Assembly: GCA_015662385.1 (NCBI GenBank)
Contig: DQUH01000064.1
Coordinates: forward strand, 1 to 15,372
DNA: 15,372 nucleotides
Direction: 5' to 3'
From: Methanobacteriota archaeon
GTDB lineage: Archaea > Iainarchaeota > Iainarchaeia > JAADDC01
Every line of letters starts with the position of its first letter. Position 1 is the stretch's first letter. A program made the position numbers and the translations under genes. The notes under the pieces are model-generated. The model saw nothing but the letters and a program-made list of their open reading frames with translations. It was not told where the DNA came from and did no database searches. Of the stretch, positions 5,139 to 13,018 are shown piece after piece.

Positions 5139-7607
5139 TTACATCACTTTGTAGACCAAGATCTCACCTTTCTTGCTGCTCCACAAATACTTAAAGTGTT
5201 CGAGCGGTGCATGGAGCAACATCTTAACAAGTGTGGATTCGTTCAGTTTCGGCGTCAGCGCGAGGAGGATTTCCCTCCTTTGTCCGCCAACAAAGGTGCT
5301 GCCCGCGTTGTAAACGACAAACTCTTCTTTCCCCATACGCAGGCGTGCCGCGGTGTCGTTGGTCTGGTAGTAGCCAGGACCAAAAGGCGGGATTTTTGCC
5401 CACGTGTTGGCATCCACTACCGCAACAAGTGTTCCTTCTCCATCAGTACAGAGATATTTGCCCTTGTACGGGACGTTATCCGAATAAACACAGAAAAGCG
5501 GGAAGATATGGTAATTATTAACGCGGGGATCAGAAAGATCGGGAAATTCGTAGGCGTAAAGCGCCAGCGTGCGGGAACCCCCTAGCAAGGACGACTCGAC
5601 GATCACGTAGTTCATGCCCCTTTTCTTGGCTATGTTATACGCCGTATTTTCGTCAAAAAGGAAGAAGCGCGCTGCTTCATAGCCGGCTTCAATGCGGGCA
5701 TTAGTGTTGTCCGTCATGACCCCGCGTTCGGTAAAAAATGTTAACCAGTGTCCGATACTCCACCAGTTAAGAAGGTTTGCATCTTCAGGGGTGTTCTTTT
5801 CGATCCAGCTGAAAAGTTCCAAGTAATCATCAGCCGGCTCCGCGGCAAACATATACATCTCACGGGCTTCCCCAGACGTTATGAGGGAAGGCACCTTTGA
5901 AACCGTGTGGAATATTCCAGTGGCGACCATAGACAGGGAGACTAAGAGTATAATGGACGCAACAACTGTTTTGGCCGCTAGCCCCCTTCGCTTTGCCCAG
6001 GAGTACGCGTCCGAAAGCACAAGGGCAGATATTATTGCTACGGGGATTCCAAAGTAATATGCAAACTTGAGCTTGTACCATGATGCCCACCACGTAAGTG
6101 CTGCCCACGCAAGGATGAAAAGGAAGAAACGGTTCACCCTGACCCTGTAGGCAACGAAAGGGATGGATATAACTGCAAGGGCAAAAAGCACCCCGAACTT
6201 TGCGGGCCAGTTCATGAACCCCACTGTTTCTTCCCCTATTATCAAGGCCGTCGGCCCAGCGGTGAGCGGTTCTATAAAACCGGTATACGGCCGCACAATT
6301 TCGTCGCCGTCTGAAGCCGATACCGTTTCAGGAGGGTTAAGGATTTTCAAGATTGTATTCGTTACCCCTGAAAACCAGCAGAAACCGTTAATATAGCAGG
6401 ACAGTGAAGCAAAAATAAGGGGGACGAATATGACCGCAAGCAGTTTCCAATCAACACTGAAACGTTCTTCACCTTTGTGCAAAAACAGAAATGCGACAAC
6501 CACGCCCGCCAGCTGGCCCGCAAGGACAACCAGCAAGGAACCTAGGAGCGCGGCACCGTAAGTTCCGAGCTTGAAGGCCCTTTGAACATCGGTACCGTCT
6601 GGGAGGGTGATATTCAGAACATACGTGCGATCAGCCACAGAGGTGACTGTTAGCAGGGCCAAAAACAGTGCAGCCACAGATATGTATCCATAAACGTGAT
6701 TCCTGCGGTGAAAAGCGAGGACCGCTGTGGCGGCAAATATCCCCCAGAAGGCTGCCGAAAGCGGGCTAAGTGCCAAAGTATATACTGTTGTAAGGGATAA
6801 TGCACCTGTAAGGTAAAGAGCGTCTGCCGCTTCTTTTCTAGCAAGAAACTGGATTATAAAACACGCAACCAACCCAAGTATGCCCGAGCTGAAAACGACG
6901 ATGTATGGCTCGTAGCGTTTGAAGACGTCCCTATCAAGGAAGCGGGAAATGTATGCAGCAATATGGTAAACGGCCCAAAGGCCCACAAACACAACAACTG
7001 AGTACGGAATTATGTAAAAACCCTGCCACGAGATTGCCGCGGCGAGCATAAAAACTGACGACAGGGCAGCGCATGCTAAAAACATCCTGCGGTTCTTCGC
7101 GAGGTACGCAAGCGCTGCGAAGAGTACTGCAAGCACTATTAAAAACGCGGTGGCGTCGTCCTCCAGAAAACCCCCGAGAGTCCTGTACACGTAACCAGGG
7201 TTCGTGGCTGCAAAAATCCCTGCAAGTATCCCTGCAAAGGGCCCTGCGAGGACAGTCGTAAGCACCGCCACGATCACAGACCCAAAGGCTCCAAAAACCG
7301 CTGGCAACCATTTGAAAACGTTCAGAAGTTGCATCCTGTCGTAACCATCACCGTAGAGAAAACGATACGCCCACGCTGGAAACTCCATGGAAAGCTCCCA
7401 AGTAACAGGTACCGGCTCAAAACCCCTGAAAGTTAGGGGATCGTATGGGGGAAGGGAACCGTACCGAATTATGTAAGACACCATGCGGGCGAACCAGTAT
7501 GAATCGAACCCGAAAATATATGTATATTTCTCAAGATAGATGCGTGCAGACAAGCCCACCAAGAATATTACAATCAGCCAGAAGGCGTAAACAATACGCC
7601 TGCCCAT
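5139..7607 (-). CDS. aglB: STT3/AglB-family oligosaccharyltransferase with variant WWSIG motif
   Basis: An 822-residue single-subunit oligosaccharyltransferase, the enzyme that moves lipid-linked glycan onto Asn of secreted proteins. The N-terminal two thirds (to about residue 560) is polytopic with about 11-13 helices. The first external loop has the catalytic acid in FGFDSYWFARM (D35); the second acidic motif is GGFLEDDATAF (E149-D151). A loop with a possible TIxE-type element (TGFIEPLTAG) precedes the last helices. The globular domain, from about 590, has NLLNWWSIGHW (W615-G619), where the family has WWDxG, and a region like the DK motif (VIVESSLLGGSRTLALYAYE, with E for D). The ATG at 7605-7607 follows a minus-strand TATA box by about 27 bases with no Shine-Dalgarno, so the transcript is likely leaderless. 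No other glycosylation gene is adjacent. The family call is firm; whether the Asp-to-Ser change alters sequon choice is unknown. Confidence 0.92.
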   Translation of the reverse strand: MGRRIVYAFWLIVIFLVGLSARIYLEKYTYIFGFDSYWFARMVSYIIRYGSLPPYDPLTFRGFEPVPVTWELSMEFPAWAYRFLYGDGYDRMQLLNVFKWLPAVFGAFGSVIVAVLTTVLAGPFAGILAGIFAATNPGYVYRTLGGFLEDDATAFLIVLAVLFAALAYLAKNRRMFLACAALSSVFMLAAAISWQGFYIIPYSVVVFVGLWAVYHIAAYISRFLDRDVFKRYEPYIVVFSSGILGLVACFIIQFLARKEAADALYLTGALSLTTVYTLALSPLSAAFWGIFAATAVLAFHRRNHVYGYISVAALFLALLTVTSVADRTYVLNITLPDGTDVQRAFKLGTYGAALLGSLLVVLAGQLAGVVVAFLFLHKGEERFSVDWKLLAVIFVPLIFASLSCYINGFCWFSGVTNTILKILNPPETVSASDGDEIVRPYTGFIEPLTAGPTALIIGEETVGFMNWPAKFGVLFALAVISIPFVAYRVRVNRFFLFILAWAALTWWASWYKLKFAYYFGIPVAIISALVLSDAYSWAKRRGLAAKTVVASIILLVSLSMVATGIFHTVSKVPSLITSGEAREMYMFAAEPADDYLELFSWIEKNTPEDANLLNWWSIGHWLTFFTERGVMTDNTNARIEAGYEAARFFLFDENTAYNIAKKRGMNYVIVESSLLGGSRTLALYAYEFPDLSDPRVNNYHIFPLFCVYSDNVPYKGKYLCTDGEGTLVAVVDANTWAKIPPFGPGYYQTNDTAARLRMGKEEFVVYNAGSTFVGGQRREILLALTPKLNESTLVKMLLHAPLEHFKYLWSSKKGEILVYKVM

Positions 7608-7629
7608 GGATGGATTTTTGTCAGGAAGT

Positions 7630-7640
7630 GTTTTAAAGTT
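7630..7640 (-). promoter_or_regulatory. TATA-box promoter of aglB (leaderless)
   Basis: The minus strand reads AACTTTAAAA, with the core about 27 bases before the aglB ATG (7607). No ribosome binding site precedes the ATG. Confidence 0.55.
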
Positions 7641-7650
7641 CTGTATTCAT

Positions 7651-7660
7651 TCAAAATTAA
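7651..7660 (+). promoter_or_regulatory. TATA-like promoter of tRNA-Leu
   Basis: TCAAAATTAA lies about 45 bases before the tRNA 5' end (7700) in the 92-base divergent gap shared with aglB. It would give a leader of roughly 15-20 bases, removed by RNase P. Assigned by position and composition only. Confidence 0.4.
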
Positions 7661-7699
7661 CCGGGCAAACACCATGTCTAAGAAGCCCGGCGCTACGGT

Positions 7700-7783
7700 G
7701 CGGGGGTGCCCGAGCGGCCAAAGGGGCCGGATTCAGGGTCCGGTGGCTTAGTGCCTTCCTGGGTTCGAATCCCAGCCCCCGCA
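7700..7783 (+). tRNA. tRNA-Leu(CAG)
   Basis: Class II cloverleaf of 84 bases. The acceptor stem GCGGGGG/CCCCCGC pairs over seven base pairs, and the D-arm contains GAGCGGCCAAAGGGG. The anticodon stem CCGGA/TCCGG encloses loop TTCAGGG, so positions 34-36 are CAG (CUG leucine codon) with G37. The long variable arm forms GGC-TTAGT-GCC, typical of leucine and serine tRNAs. The T-arm is CTGGG-TTCGAAT-CCCAG, the discriminator is A7783 and CCA is not encoded. No intron is seen. Confidence 0.95.
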
Positions 7784-7877
7784 TAAATAATTAAAATCTG
7801 CAAGGAGGGAAAACTACGCCAGCTCTGGATCTTGGCAGCCATTCTTATTCTCTTGGGTTCCCACGGAGGTGTGAAGG
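7784..7877 (+). promoter_or_regulatory. serS promoter and ~60-base leader with two Shine-Dalgarno-like motifs
   Basis: Directly after tRNA-Leu the stretch AAATAATTAAAAT (7785-7797) is a good TATA-like box; a start near 7815-7820 would leave about 60 bases of leader. The leader ends in GGAGGTG (7865-7871), six bases before the serS TTG. A second motif, AGGAGGG (7803-7809), has no usable ATG, GTG or TTG at the right distance. I see no strong hairpin and no tRNA-responsive element. Confidence 0.45.
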
Positions 7878-9245
7878 TTGCTGGGAATAGACGACGTCCG
7901 CAAGAGGAAAGAAGAGATTATAGAGATGCTGAAAAAAAGGTACCTTGAAGAACTCATTCCAAAAGTAGAAGAGATAGAGCAGATGGATGAGGAATGGAGG
8001 GCTCTCTTAAAAGAACTCAACAGTTTACGGGCGGAAAGGAACAAAGTATCCAAGGAAATAGGTCGGATGTACAGGGAAGGGAACACAAAGGATGCAGAGC
8101 AGTTGAAAAAAAAGGCGGCGGAACTTGACAATAAAATAACGGAGCTGGAAAGAAAGGAAGCTGTGCTGAAAAAACTCATAGATGAAAACCTAAGGTATTT
8201 GCCGAACTTCATACATCCCGAAGTGGTTGTAGGTCCCGACGACAGCCACAACAAACCCATAAAGTTCTGGGGGACGCCAAAGGTATGGACAAAATACATT
8301 GATAACTTTAGAAAAGAAACAAACGGATTCAACGTCGAGTATGAAAGGATGTGCAGTCCCCCTCCACACCATTACGACCTGGTAAAAATGCTTGACGTTG
8401 CAGACGTCGAGAGGGCTGGTAAAACGTCGGGCAGCAGGTTTTACTACGAAAAAAAAGGGTTAGTTTTCCTGGATCTAGCACTTGCAAGGTGGGCACTGGA
8501 AGAACTCATGTCAAAAGGCTTCGAACCAGTTATACCCCCATACATGACAAGGCGGCGTGTGGAAGAGGCAGCCACCTACTTCACAGACTTCGAAGACGTG
8601 ATATACAAGGTAGAAGGGGAAGACCTATATCTAATCCCCACTGCAGAACACCCGTTGCTCGGATACCACATGGACGAAATATTTGAGGTCGGAGAACTTC
8701 CGAAAAGGTATGCTGGGTGGTCCCCCTGTTTCAGAAAGGAGGCTGGCGCCCACGGAAAAGATACTAAGGGGATATTCCGCGTACACCAGTTCCACAAGGT
8801 GGAGCAGTTTTCATACGTTTACCCGGAAGAGTCTTGGGGGGAATTTGAGTTCTTAAGGAACAACGCTGAAGAGCTCCTTCAGAAACTGGAACTACCGTAC
8901 CGCGTAGTGGAAATAGCCTCGGGGGATCTAGGAATGGCTGCAGCAAGGAAACACGACATCGAGGTGTGGTTTCCGGGACAGGGGAGATACAGAGAAGTGA
9001 CGTCGTGTTCCAACTGTCTCTCCTGGCAGGCGAGGCGTGCAAACATAAGGTACCGTAAAAAAGACGGGAAAACGGATTACGTCCACACGTTGAACAGCAC
9101 GGCCATCGCGTCCCAGCGCGTGATGCTCGCCATCCTAGAAAACCATTACTGCGCAGAAGAGAACGTTGTAAAAATACCGAAAACGCTCCACCCGTACTTG
9201 CCAAAGGAATTCAGAGAAATTGGGATTAAAAAGAAAGAGGAATAA
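7878..9245 (+). CDS. serS: Seryl-tRNA synthetase (canonical class, with N-terminal coiled-coil arm)
   Basis: A 455-residue class II aminoacyl-tRNA synthetase that charges tRNA-Ser. Residues 1-105 are the antiparallel coiled-coil arm that reads the long variable arm of tRNA-Ser. The catalytic core shows IPTAEHPL (253-260), motif 2 FRKEAGAHGKDTKGIFRVHQ (285-304) with class II Arg286, then GDLGMAAARKHDIEVWFPGQ, SCSNCLSWQARR (serine-binding region) and motif 3 LNSTAIASQRVMLAILEN with Arg414. It is the ordinary SerRS and not the methanogen-type rare form. The start is TTG at 7878: an in-frame TGA at 7872-7874 rules out any upstream start, GGAGGTG sits six bases upstream, and the LGIDDVRKR N-terminus matches the family. 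It is convergent with the next gene, with a four-base gap. The lysine-rich tail ends in IKKKEE. Confidence 0.97.
   Translation: MLGIDDVRKRKEEIIEMLKKRYLEELIPKVEEIEQMDEEWRALLKELNSLRAERNKVSKEIGRMYREGNTKDAEQLKKKAAELDNKITELERKEAVLKKLIDENLRYLPNFIHPEVVVGPDDSHNKPIKFWGTPKVWTKYIDNFRKETNGFNVEYERMCSPPPHHYDLVKMLDVADVERAGKTSGSRFYYEKKGLVFLDLALARWALEELMSKGFEPVIPPYMTRRRVEEAATYFTDFEDVIYKVEGEDLYLIPTAEHPLLGYHMDEIFEVGELPKRYAGWSPCFRKEAGAHGKDTKGIFRVHQFHKVEQFSYVYPEESWGEFEFLRNNAEELLQKLELPYRVVEIASGDLGMAAARKHDIEVWFPGQGRYREVTSCSNCLSWQARRANIRYRKKDGKTDYVHTLNSTAIASQRVMLAILENHYCAEENVVKIPKTLHPYLPKEFREIGIKKKEE
9228..9232 (-). terminator. T5 tract on the minus strand, possible terminator of the 9250-10440 gene
   Basis: The plus-strand A5 encoding lysines near the SerRS C-terminus is a T-run on the minus strand, 18 bases beyond the stop codon of the convergent gene. 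No other T-run is closer. Confidence 0.3.
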
Positions 9246-9249
9246 TTCG

Positions 9250-10440
9250 TTACGGCCTGTAGCAGCGGAAATCTTCGTCCACGGTTGTTTCCACTACATT
9301 AGCAAACGGCTCTGCAGGGAATACTGAAAGTGCCGTTTCCCTGAATATGTGGGCGCGTCTAACGGTAAGGGGAATCGACTGCAGACTCGTAGAAACGCTG
9401 CCCTGTTGCGGGGTATCCGGGCACTTGGCGCCGGTAATAGCGTTCCGCACGTACGAAGGGTTCCCAGAATCTGCCCCGTACAGGATCACATAGGGCACGT
9501 CCTCAAAAACGCCATAGGGCAAAAACCTCGAATATGCGGAAAATATACTGTAGTCGTTAAGTTCGGTCCCCAGCGCCACCGTTACAAGCATACCGGAGGA
9601 CGATAGAAACAGCTTTCCGTCGGCGCATACCGGCTCGGAGTCCACCGGCAGGTTCATTTCGTACAAAACATTGCCGTCATAAGCCCCAAAAACGAGGCGT
9701 TTGTTCCTGCTATGGCCCACAAAGATGTTTTTACATACGTCCGTTATCGTAACGAACTTCTTTGTGCTAAATACGAGGGGAACCGCTGCAGACTTCTCCA
9801 ACCGGACAACCACCGGCTGTCCCCGGTAAGTCCCAGAAATAGATCCATCTGGGAGCACGTAACGGGGGTACAGCCCGCAGTTCCTGCAAAAATACGCCGT
9901 GAGCCGTGGACGGTGCACGTTTTTATCAATATCCAGAACAACAATACCCCTAAGATCCCTGCGTTTGGCGAAAAGAAGAGCTTTCGAGCCGTCTATAACA
10001 CGCGGTGGGCCCAGACGGGAGAACGTCCACTTAAAAGACAGTGCCGAAACTGTGGAGAAAGATTTGCCGTCGTACATCATAAGCTGTATGCGGTTACCCT
10101 CCACAAAGACAAAGTATATGCCGTCGTTACGCAGCAATACAGTCGCGGGGGGAGGACTTACGTCATACGCCGACAGAACCTCCCCGTACGTGTCAGTCAC
10201 CACAAAACGGGTTGAATTATCTTCCAACACGGCTAAAAATACGTACTTATCCTCAAAAACGCCTCCCCCAGTATATTCTCCCGCTGTATTTACTAAAAAC
10301 TGCTGGTAGTTAGGCATACGGGGGTTCCAATCACTTTGCGTCAAAACGTACCCTGCGACCACCAAATAAAGGATACCGACTACAAAGAACAGCAACCCGG
10401 GATCAAGACGTATTTTTTTACCGTCTTTGTTTTCACCCAT
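9250..10440 (-). CDS. Membrane-anchored extracytoplasmic protein of unknown function, probably beta-rich
   Basis: I do not recognise the family. With the ATG at 10440 it has 396 residues. A short basic cytoplasmic end (ENKDGKKIR) is followed by one hydrophobic helix (about 13-33, PGLLFFVVGILYLVVAGYVL). The remaining ~360 residues are rich in short strands with repeated turn patterns such as LEDNSTRFVVTDTYGEVLS, FVEGNRIQLMMYDGKSFSTV, FGAYDGNVLYEM and CADGKLFLSSSGMLVTV. This suggests a beta-propeller-like ectodomain, but no clear repeat consensus was established. N-x-S/T sites (for example DNST) and several cysteines (YFCRNCG, DVCKN, EPVCAD, AKCPD, FRCYRP) fit an exported, possibly disulfide-bonded, glycosylated protein. 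An ATG eight codons upstream (10464) overlaps the TATA box; 10440 is preferred because it is 26-27 bases from that box, as in the other leaderless genes. Confidence 0.75.
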   Translation of the reverse strand: MGENKDGKKIRLDPGLLFFVVGILYLVVAGYVLTQSDWNPRMPNYQQFLVNTAGEYTGGGVFEDKYVFLAVLEDNSTRFVVTDTYGEVLSAYDVSPPPATVLLRNDGIYFVFVEGNRIQLMMYDGKSFSTVSALSFKWTFSRLGPPRVIDGSKALLFAKRRDLRGIVVLDIDKNVHRPRLTAYFCRNCGLYPRYVLPDGSISGTYRGQPVVVRLEKSAAVPLVFSTKKFVTITDVCKNIFVGHSRNKRLVFGAYDGNVLYEMNLPVDSEPVCADGKLFLSSSGMLVTVALGTELNDYSIFSAYSRFLPYGVFEDVPYVILYGADSGNPSYVRNAITGAKCPDTPQQGSVSTSLQSIPLTVRRAHIFRETALSVFPAEPFANVVETTVDEDFRCYRP

Positions 10441-10462
10441 GTACCAATGACTACACTCAGAC

Positions 10463-10470
10463 ATTTAAAT
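10463..10470. promoter_or_regulatory. Palindromic TATA box ATTTAAAT shared by two divergent genes
   Basis: ATTTAAAT is its own reverse complement. Its centre is 24-25 bases from the ATG of the oxidoreductase gene (10491, plus strand) and 26-27 bases from the ATG at 10440 (minus strand). Neither start has a Shine-Dalgarno. A single symmetrical box could therefore direct leaderless transcription both ways; it is the only strongly A/T-rich stretch in the gap. Confidence 0.55.
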
Positions 10471-10490
10471 ACTAACAGCGTCTTAACAGC

Positions 10491-12125
10491 ATGGAAAGAC
10501 AGATACTAATTGGTGGTGAGGCAGGTCAGGGCGTTGCGAAGGCAGCAACAATTATGGGGAAGGCCTTCGTGCGGGAGGGTTTCTACGTTTTTAACTACAG
10601 AGACTACCCGTCGCTGATAAAGGGCGGGCACAACTTCAACGTTCTGCGGATATCCGCTGAACCTGTATCCTCCCACGAGTTCGATGGGCACGACGTGGTC
10701 GTTGCGCTGGACGAGAAGACTGTAAGAAAACACGCCGGAGAGATGAAAAAAGACGCAGTGGTGCTCGCCCCCAACAGGGTAAATGCGGACAGCAAGTTGT
10801 CGGTGGACACTGAAAACATTATCCGCGAGCTGAACGCACCAAAAATAATGGAAAACATAATACTGATATCCGCAGCGTGGAAGTACCTCGGGATGCCATT
10901 TGAAAGTCTGGAAAAGACAATCTTGGAAGAGCTCAAAAACAACAGGACCGCTGTAACGGCTGCAAAAAGGGGTTACGAAGAAGTGGAGACCGGAAAGGTC
11001 ATGGGCACAGCGCCTGAAAAACGGGCGCGCTATTTCATCACCGGCAGCCAAGCCGTCGCGATGGGGGCGATTGCCGCCGGCATAGATCTTTACATAGCGT
11101 ACCCCATGACTCCCGCCACCCCTGTTCTGCACTACCTTGCGGCGGTGCAGACGGAGTATGATTTCCAAGTACTGCAGCTCGAAAACGAGATAGCTGTGGC
11201 AAACGCTGCCCTCGGAGCGTCCTACGCAGGAGCTATGACAATGATTGGAACGTCTGGCGGCGGATTTGCACTTATGGGGGAAGCAATGAGCTTGCAAGGC
11301 ATGAGCGAAGTGCCGCTGGTGGCATACCTCGCAATGCGTAACGCCCCATCTACCGGCGTACCCACGTACACAGGACAGGGAGATCTGAAGATGGCCGTGA
11401 ATATTGGCCACGGAGAGTACCCCAAAGTAGTGGTGGCGCCTGGAGATCCAAAAGAGGTGTTTGAGAGGACTCTCGAGGCGTTCTACCTGGCGTACAAGTA
11501 CAGGGTGCTCTCAATCATCATTTCTGACAAGCACCTCGCGGAGTCTACCTATACCGTTGACGGGTTCTCCCCACGGGTGGAACCGGAACGTTTCATAGTA
11601 GAAGATGTGCCAGAAGACTACAAGAGTTACGAAATAACAGAAACGGGGGTGAGCCCGAGGGCTGTGCCGGGCCAGGGGGATGCGCCAGTGAGGGCTACGT
11701 CTTACGAGCACGACGAATACGGATACACCAGAGAAGAAGGGGAATGGGCAATAAAGATGAACGATAAACGGTTCAGAAAAGTAAGGTACATAAAAGAAGA
11801 GGTGGCAAGCCTCGAACCGGTCAACACGTACGGCAATGGAGACAAGGTGATCGTTTCTTGGGGAAGCACGAAGGGGGCAATACTCGACGCACTCAAGCAG
11901 CTTGACGGTTGGAGGTTCGTGCAGGTATCTTACATTGAACCGTTCCCCGCGGAGCAGTTTTTAGATGCCGTGGAGGGCGCAGAGAGAATCGTGCTCGTAG
12001 AAAACAACGTAACAGGACTGCTGGGAGATATAATAGCTGAAAAAACAGGGATGATTATAGAAGAGAAAATCCTGCGGTATGACGCCCGTCCGTTTACTCC
12101 AAAATACATACTAAGGAGGTTGTAA
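10491..12125 (+). CDS. 2-oxoacid:ferredoxin oxidoreductase, fused gamma-alpha subunit
   Basis: The larger subunit of a two-subunit 2-oxoacid:ferredoxin oxidoreductase (KorA/OorA-like), which decarboxylates 2-oxoacids to acyl-CoA and reduces ferredoxin. Residues 1-165 are the gamma domain (GGEAGQGVAKAA, YPSLIKGGHNFNVLR). After a linker, the alpha domain begins at about 180 (YFITGSQAVAMGAIAAGIDL). The motif YPMTP (204-208) corresponds to the YPITP motif of the Sulfolobus enzyme. LENEIAVANAALGASYAGAM and TSGGGFALMGEAM follow, then a central TPP-domain partner region and a C-terminal domain II (VSWGSTKGAILDAL). The 544 residues are slightly short for the family (about 570-630). Leaderless ATG 24-25 bases after the palindromic TATA box. 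AGGAGGT inside its 3' end (12114-12120) serves the beta subunit. The substrate (pyruvate, 2-oxoglutarate or other) cannot be decided from sequence alone. Confidence 0.93.
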   Translation: MERQILIGGEAGQGVAKAATIMGKAFVREGFYVFNYRDYPSLIKGGHNFNVLRISAEPVSSHEFDGHDVVVALDEKTVRKHAGEMKKDAVVLAPNRVNADSKLSVDTENIIRELNAPKIMENIILISAAWKYLGMPFESLEKTILEELKNNRTAVTAAKRGYEEVETGKVMGTAPEKRARYFITGSQAVAMGAIAAGIDLYIAYPMTPATPVLHYLAAVQTEYDFQVLQLENEIAVANAALGASYAGAMTMIGTSGGGFALMGEAMSLQGMSEVPLVAYLAMRNAPSTGVPTYTGQGDLKMAVNIGHGEYPKVVVAPGDPKEVFERTLEAFYLAYKYRVLSIIISDKHLAESTYTVDGFSPRVEPERFIVEDVPEDYKSYEITETGVSPRAVPGQGDAPVRATSYEHDEYGYTREEGEWAIKMNDKRFRKVRYIKEEVASLEPVNTYGNGDKVIVSWGSTKGAILDALKQLDGWRFVQVSYIEPFPAEQFLDAVEGAERIVLVENNVTGLLGDIIAEKTGMIIEEKILRYDARPFTPKYILRRL

Positions 12126-12127
12126 AG

Positions 12128-13018
12128 ATGCGCGTAAACCAAAACGACCTTAACACACCTGTGGAGAACACGTGGTGCCCCGGGTGTGGGAACTTTGGGA
12201 TCCTGACTGCCGTGAAGGGGGCCATCGCCGACCTCGTAAACGAAGGATTTGCAGAACTGAAGGATTTTGTGCTCACGGCAGACATAGGGTGTGGTTCAAA
12301 GATTTACGACTACATAAAGATCAACGGGTACTACGGCCTTCACGGTAGAGCGGTGGCGCTGGCAGTAGGCATAAAGCTGGCGAATCCAGAGCTGAAAGTT
12401 ATCGCCTTTGGCGGGGACGGAGGGCTGCTAAACGAAGGGATCGCACACTTGGTACACGCGGCCAGGTACAACTCGGACATCACAACGGTGATGCACAACA
12501 ACCAAGTGTTCGCGCTGACGACGGGACAGGCAACGGCCACAACGGAACGGGGCTTTAGAGGAAAAAGCACGCCGCTGGGGACTTTTGAGGAACCCCTTAA
12601 CCCCATCACCCTGATGATAGAATCCGGCGCCACGTTCGTTGCCCGCGAATTTTCTTACGACGTCGCCCACCTGAAAGAAACGCTGAAAGCCGCGATAAAG
12701 CATAAAGGTTTTTCAATAATAGATGTCCTGCAGCCCTGCGTATCCTTCCACGACACCACCGAATATTTCAGGAAAAGGATATACAGATTAGAAGACGAGG
12801 GCCACGACCCTTACGACCGGGAAGCCGCGCTTAAAAAAGCAAGGGAATGGGGGTACGACCTCGACCCCGATGCAAGAATACCCGTGGGCGTGTTTTACAT
12901 AAACGACGAGAAGATGGCGTATGAAGAAGGCTGGCCGTCCATAAGAAAGGGCCCGTTCTGGAAAAGGAAGAGGGAAAGGAGGTGGGAAGACACCATAAGA
13001 AAATACGTGGTGGTGTGA
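12128..13018 (+). CDS. 2-oxoacid:ferredoxin oxidoreductase, beta subunit
   Basis: The 296-residue TPP- and [4Fe-4S]-binding beta subunit, partner of the preceding gene. Four cysteines match the cluster ligands of the two-subunit archaeal enzymes: C17 and C20 (WCPGCG), C55 (DIGCGSK) and C204 (LQPCVSF). The TPP motif begins GGDGG at 95-99 (D97) and ends with HNNQVFALTTGQ, where the usual form is GDGD...NNQIYGLTKGQ. LHGRAVALAVGIKLANPELK precedes it. No separate ferredoxin-like delta subunit is present here. The start is ATG 12128, two bases after the alpha stop, with a perfect Shine-Dalgarno AGGAGGT seven bases upstream. The C-terminus, with the IPVGVFY block, is typical. The next gene starts on the base after its stop codon. 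Confidence 0.94.
   Translation: MRVNQNDLNTPVENTWCPGCGNFGILTAVKGAIADLVNEGFAELKDFVLTADIGCGSKIYDYIKINGYYGLHGRAVALAVGIKLANPELKVIAFGGDGGLLNEGIAHLVHAARYNSDITTVMHNNQVFALTTGQATATTERGFRGKSTPLGTFEEPLNPITLMIESGATFVAREFSYDVAHLKETLKAAIKHKGFSIIDVLQPCVSFHDTTEYFRKRIYRLEDEGHDPYDREAALKKAREWGYDLDPDARIPVGVFYINDEKMAYEEGWPSIRKGPFWKRKRERRWEDTIRKYVVV

Noticed and set aside
7814..8332. A 172-codon serine/phenylalanine-rich open frame on the minus strand
   Set aside because: It is the antisense of the lysine/glutamate-rich SerRS coiled coil; the low-complexity Ser/Phe composition is the mirror image of those codons.
10506..11411. A 301-codon open frame on the minus strand
   Set aside because: It lies entirely inside the gamma-alpha oxidoreductase gene, which has unmistakable family motifs. 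The antisense product is rich in Cys, His and Arg, with no recognisable domain, promoter or ribosome site.
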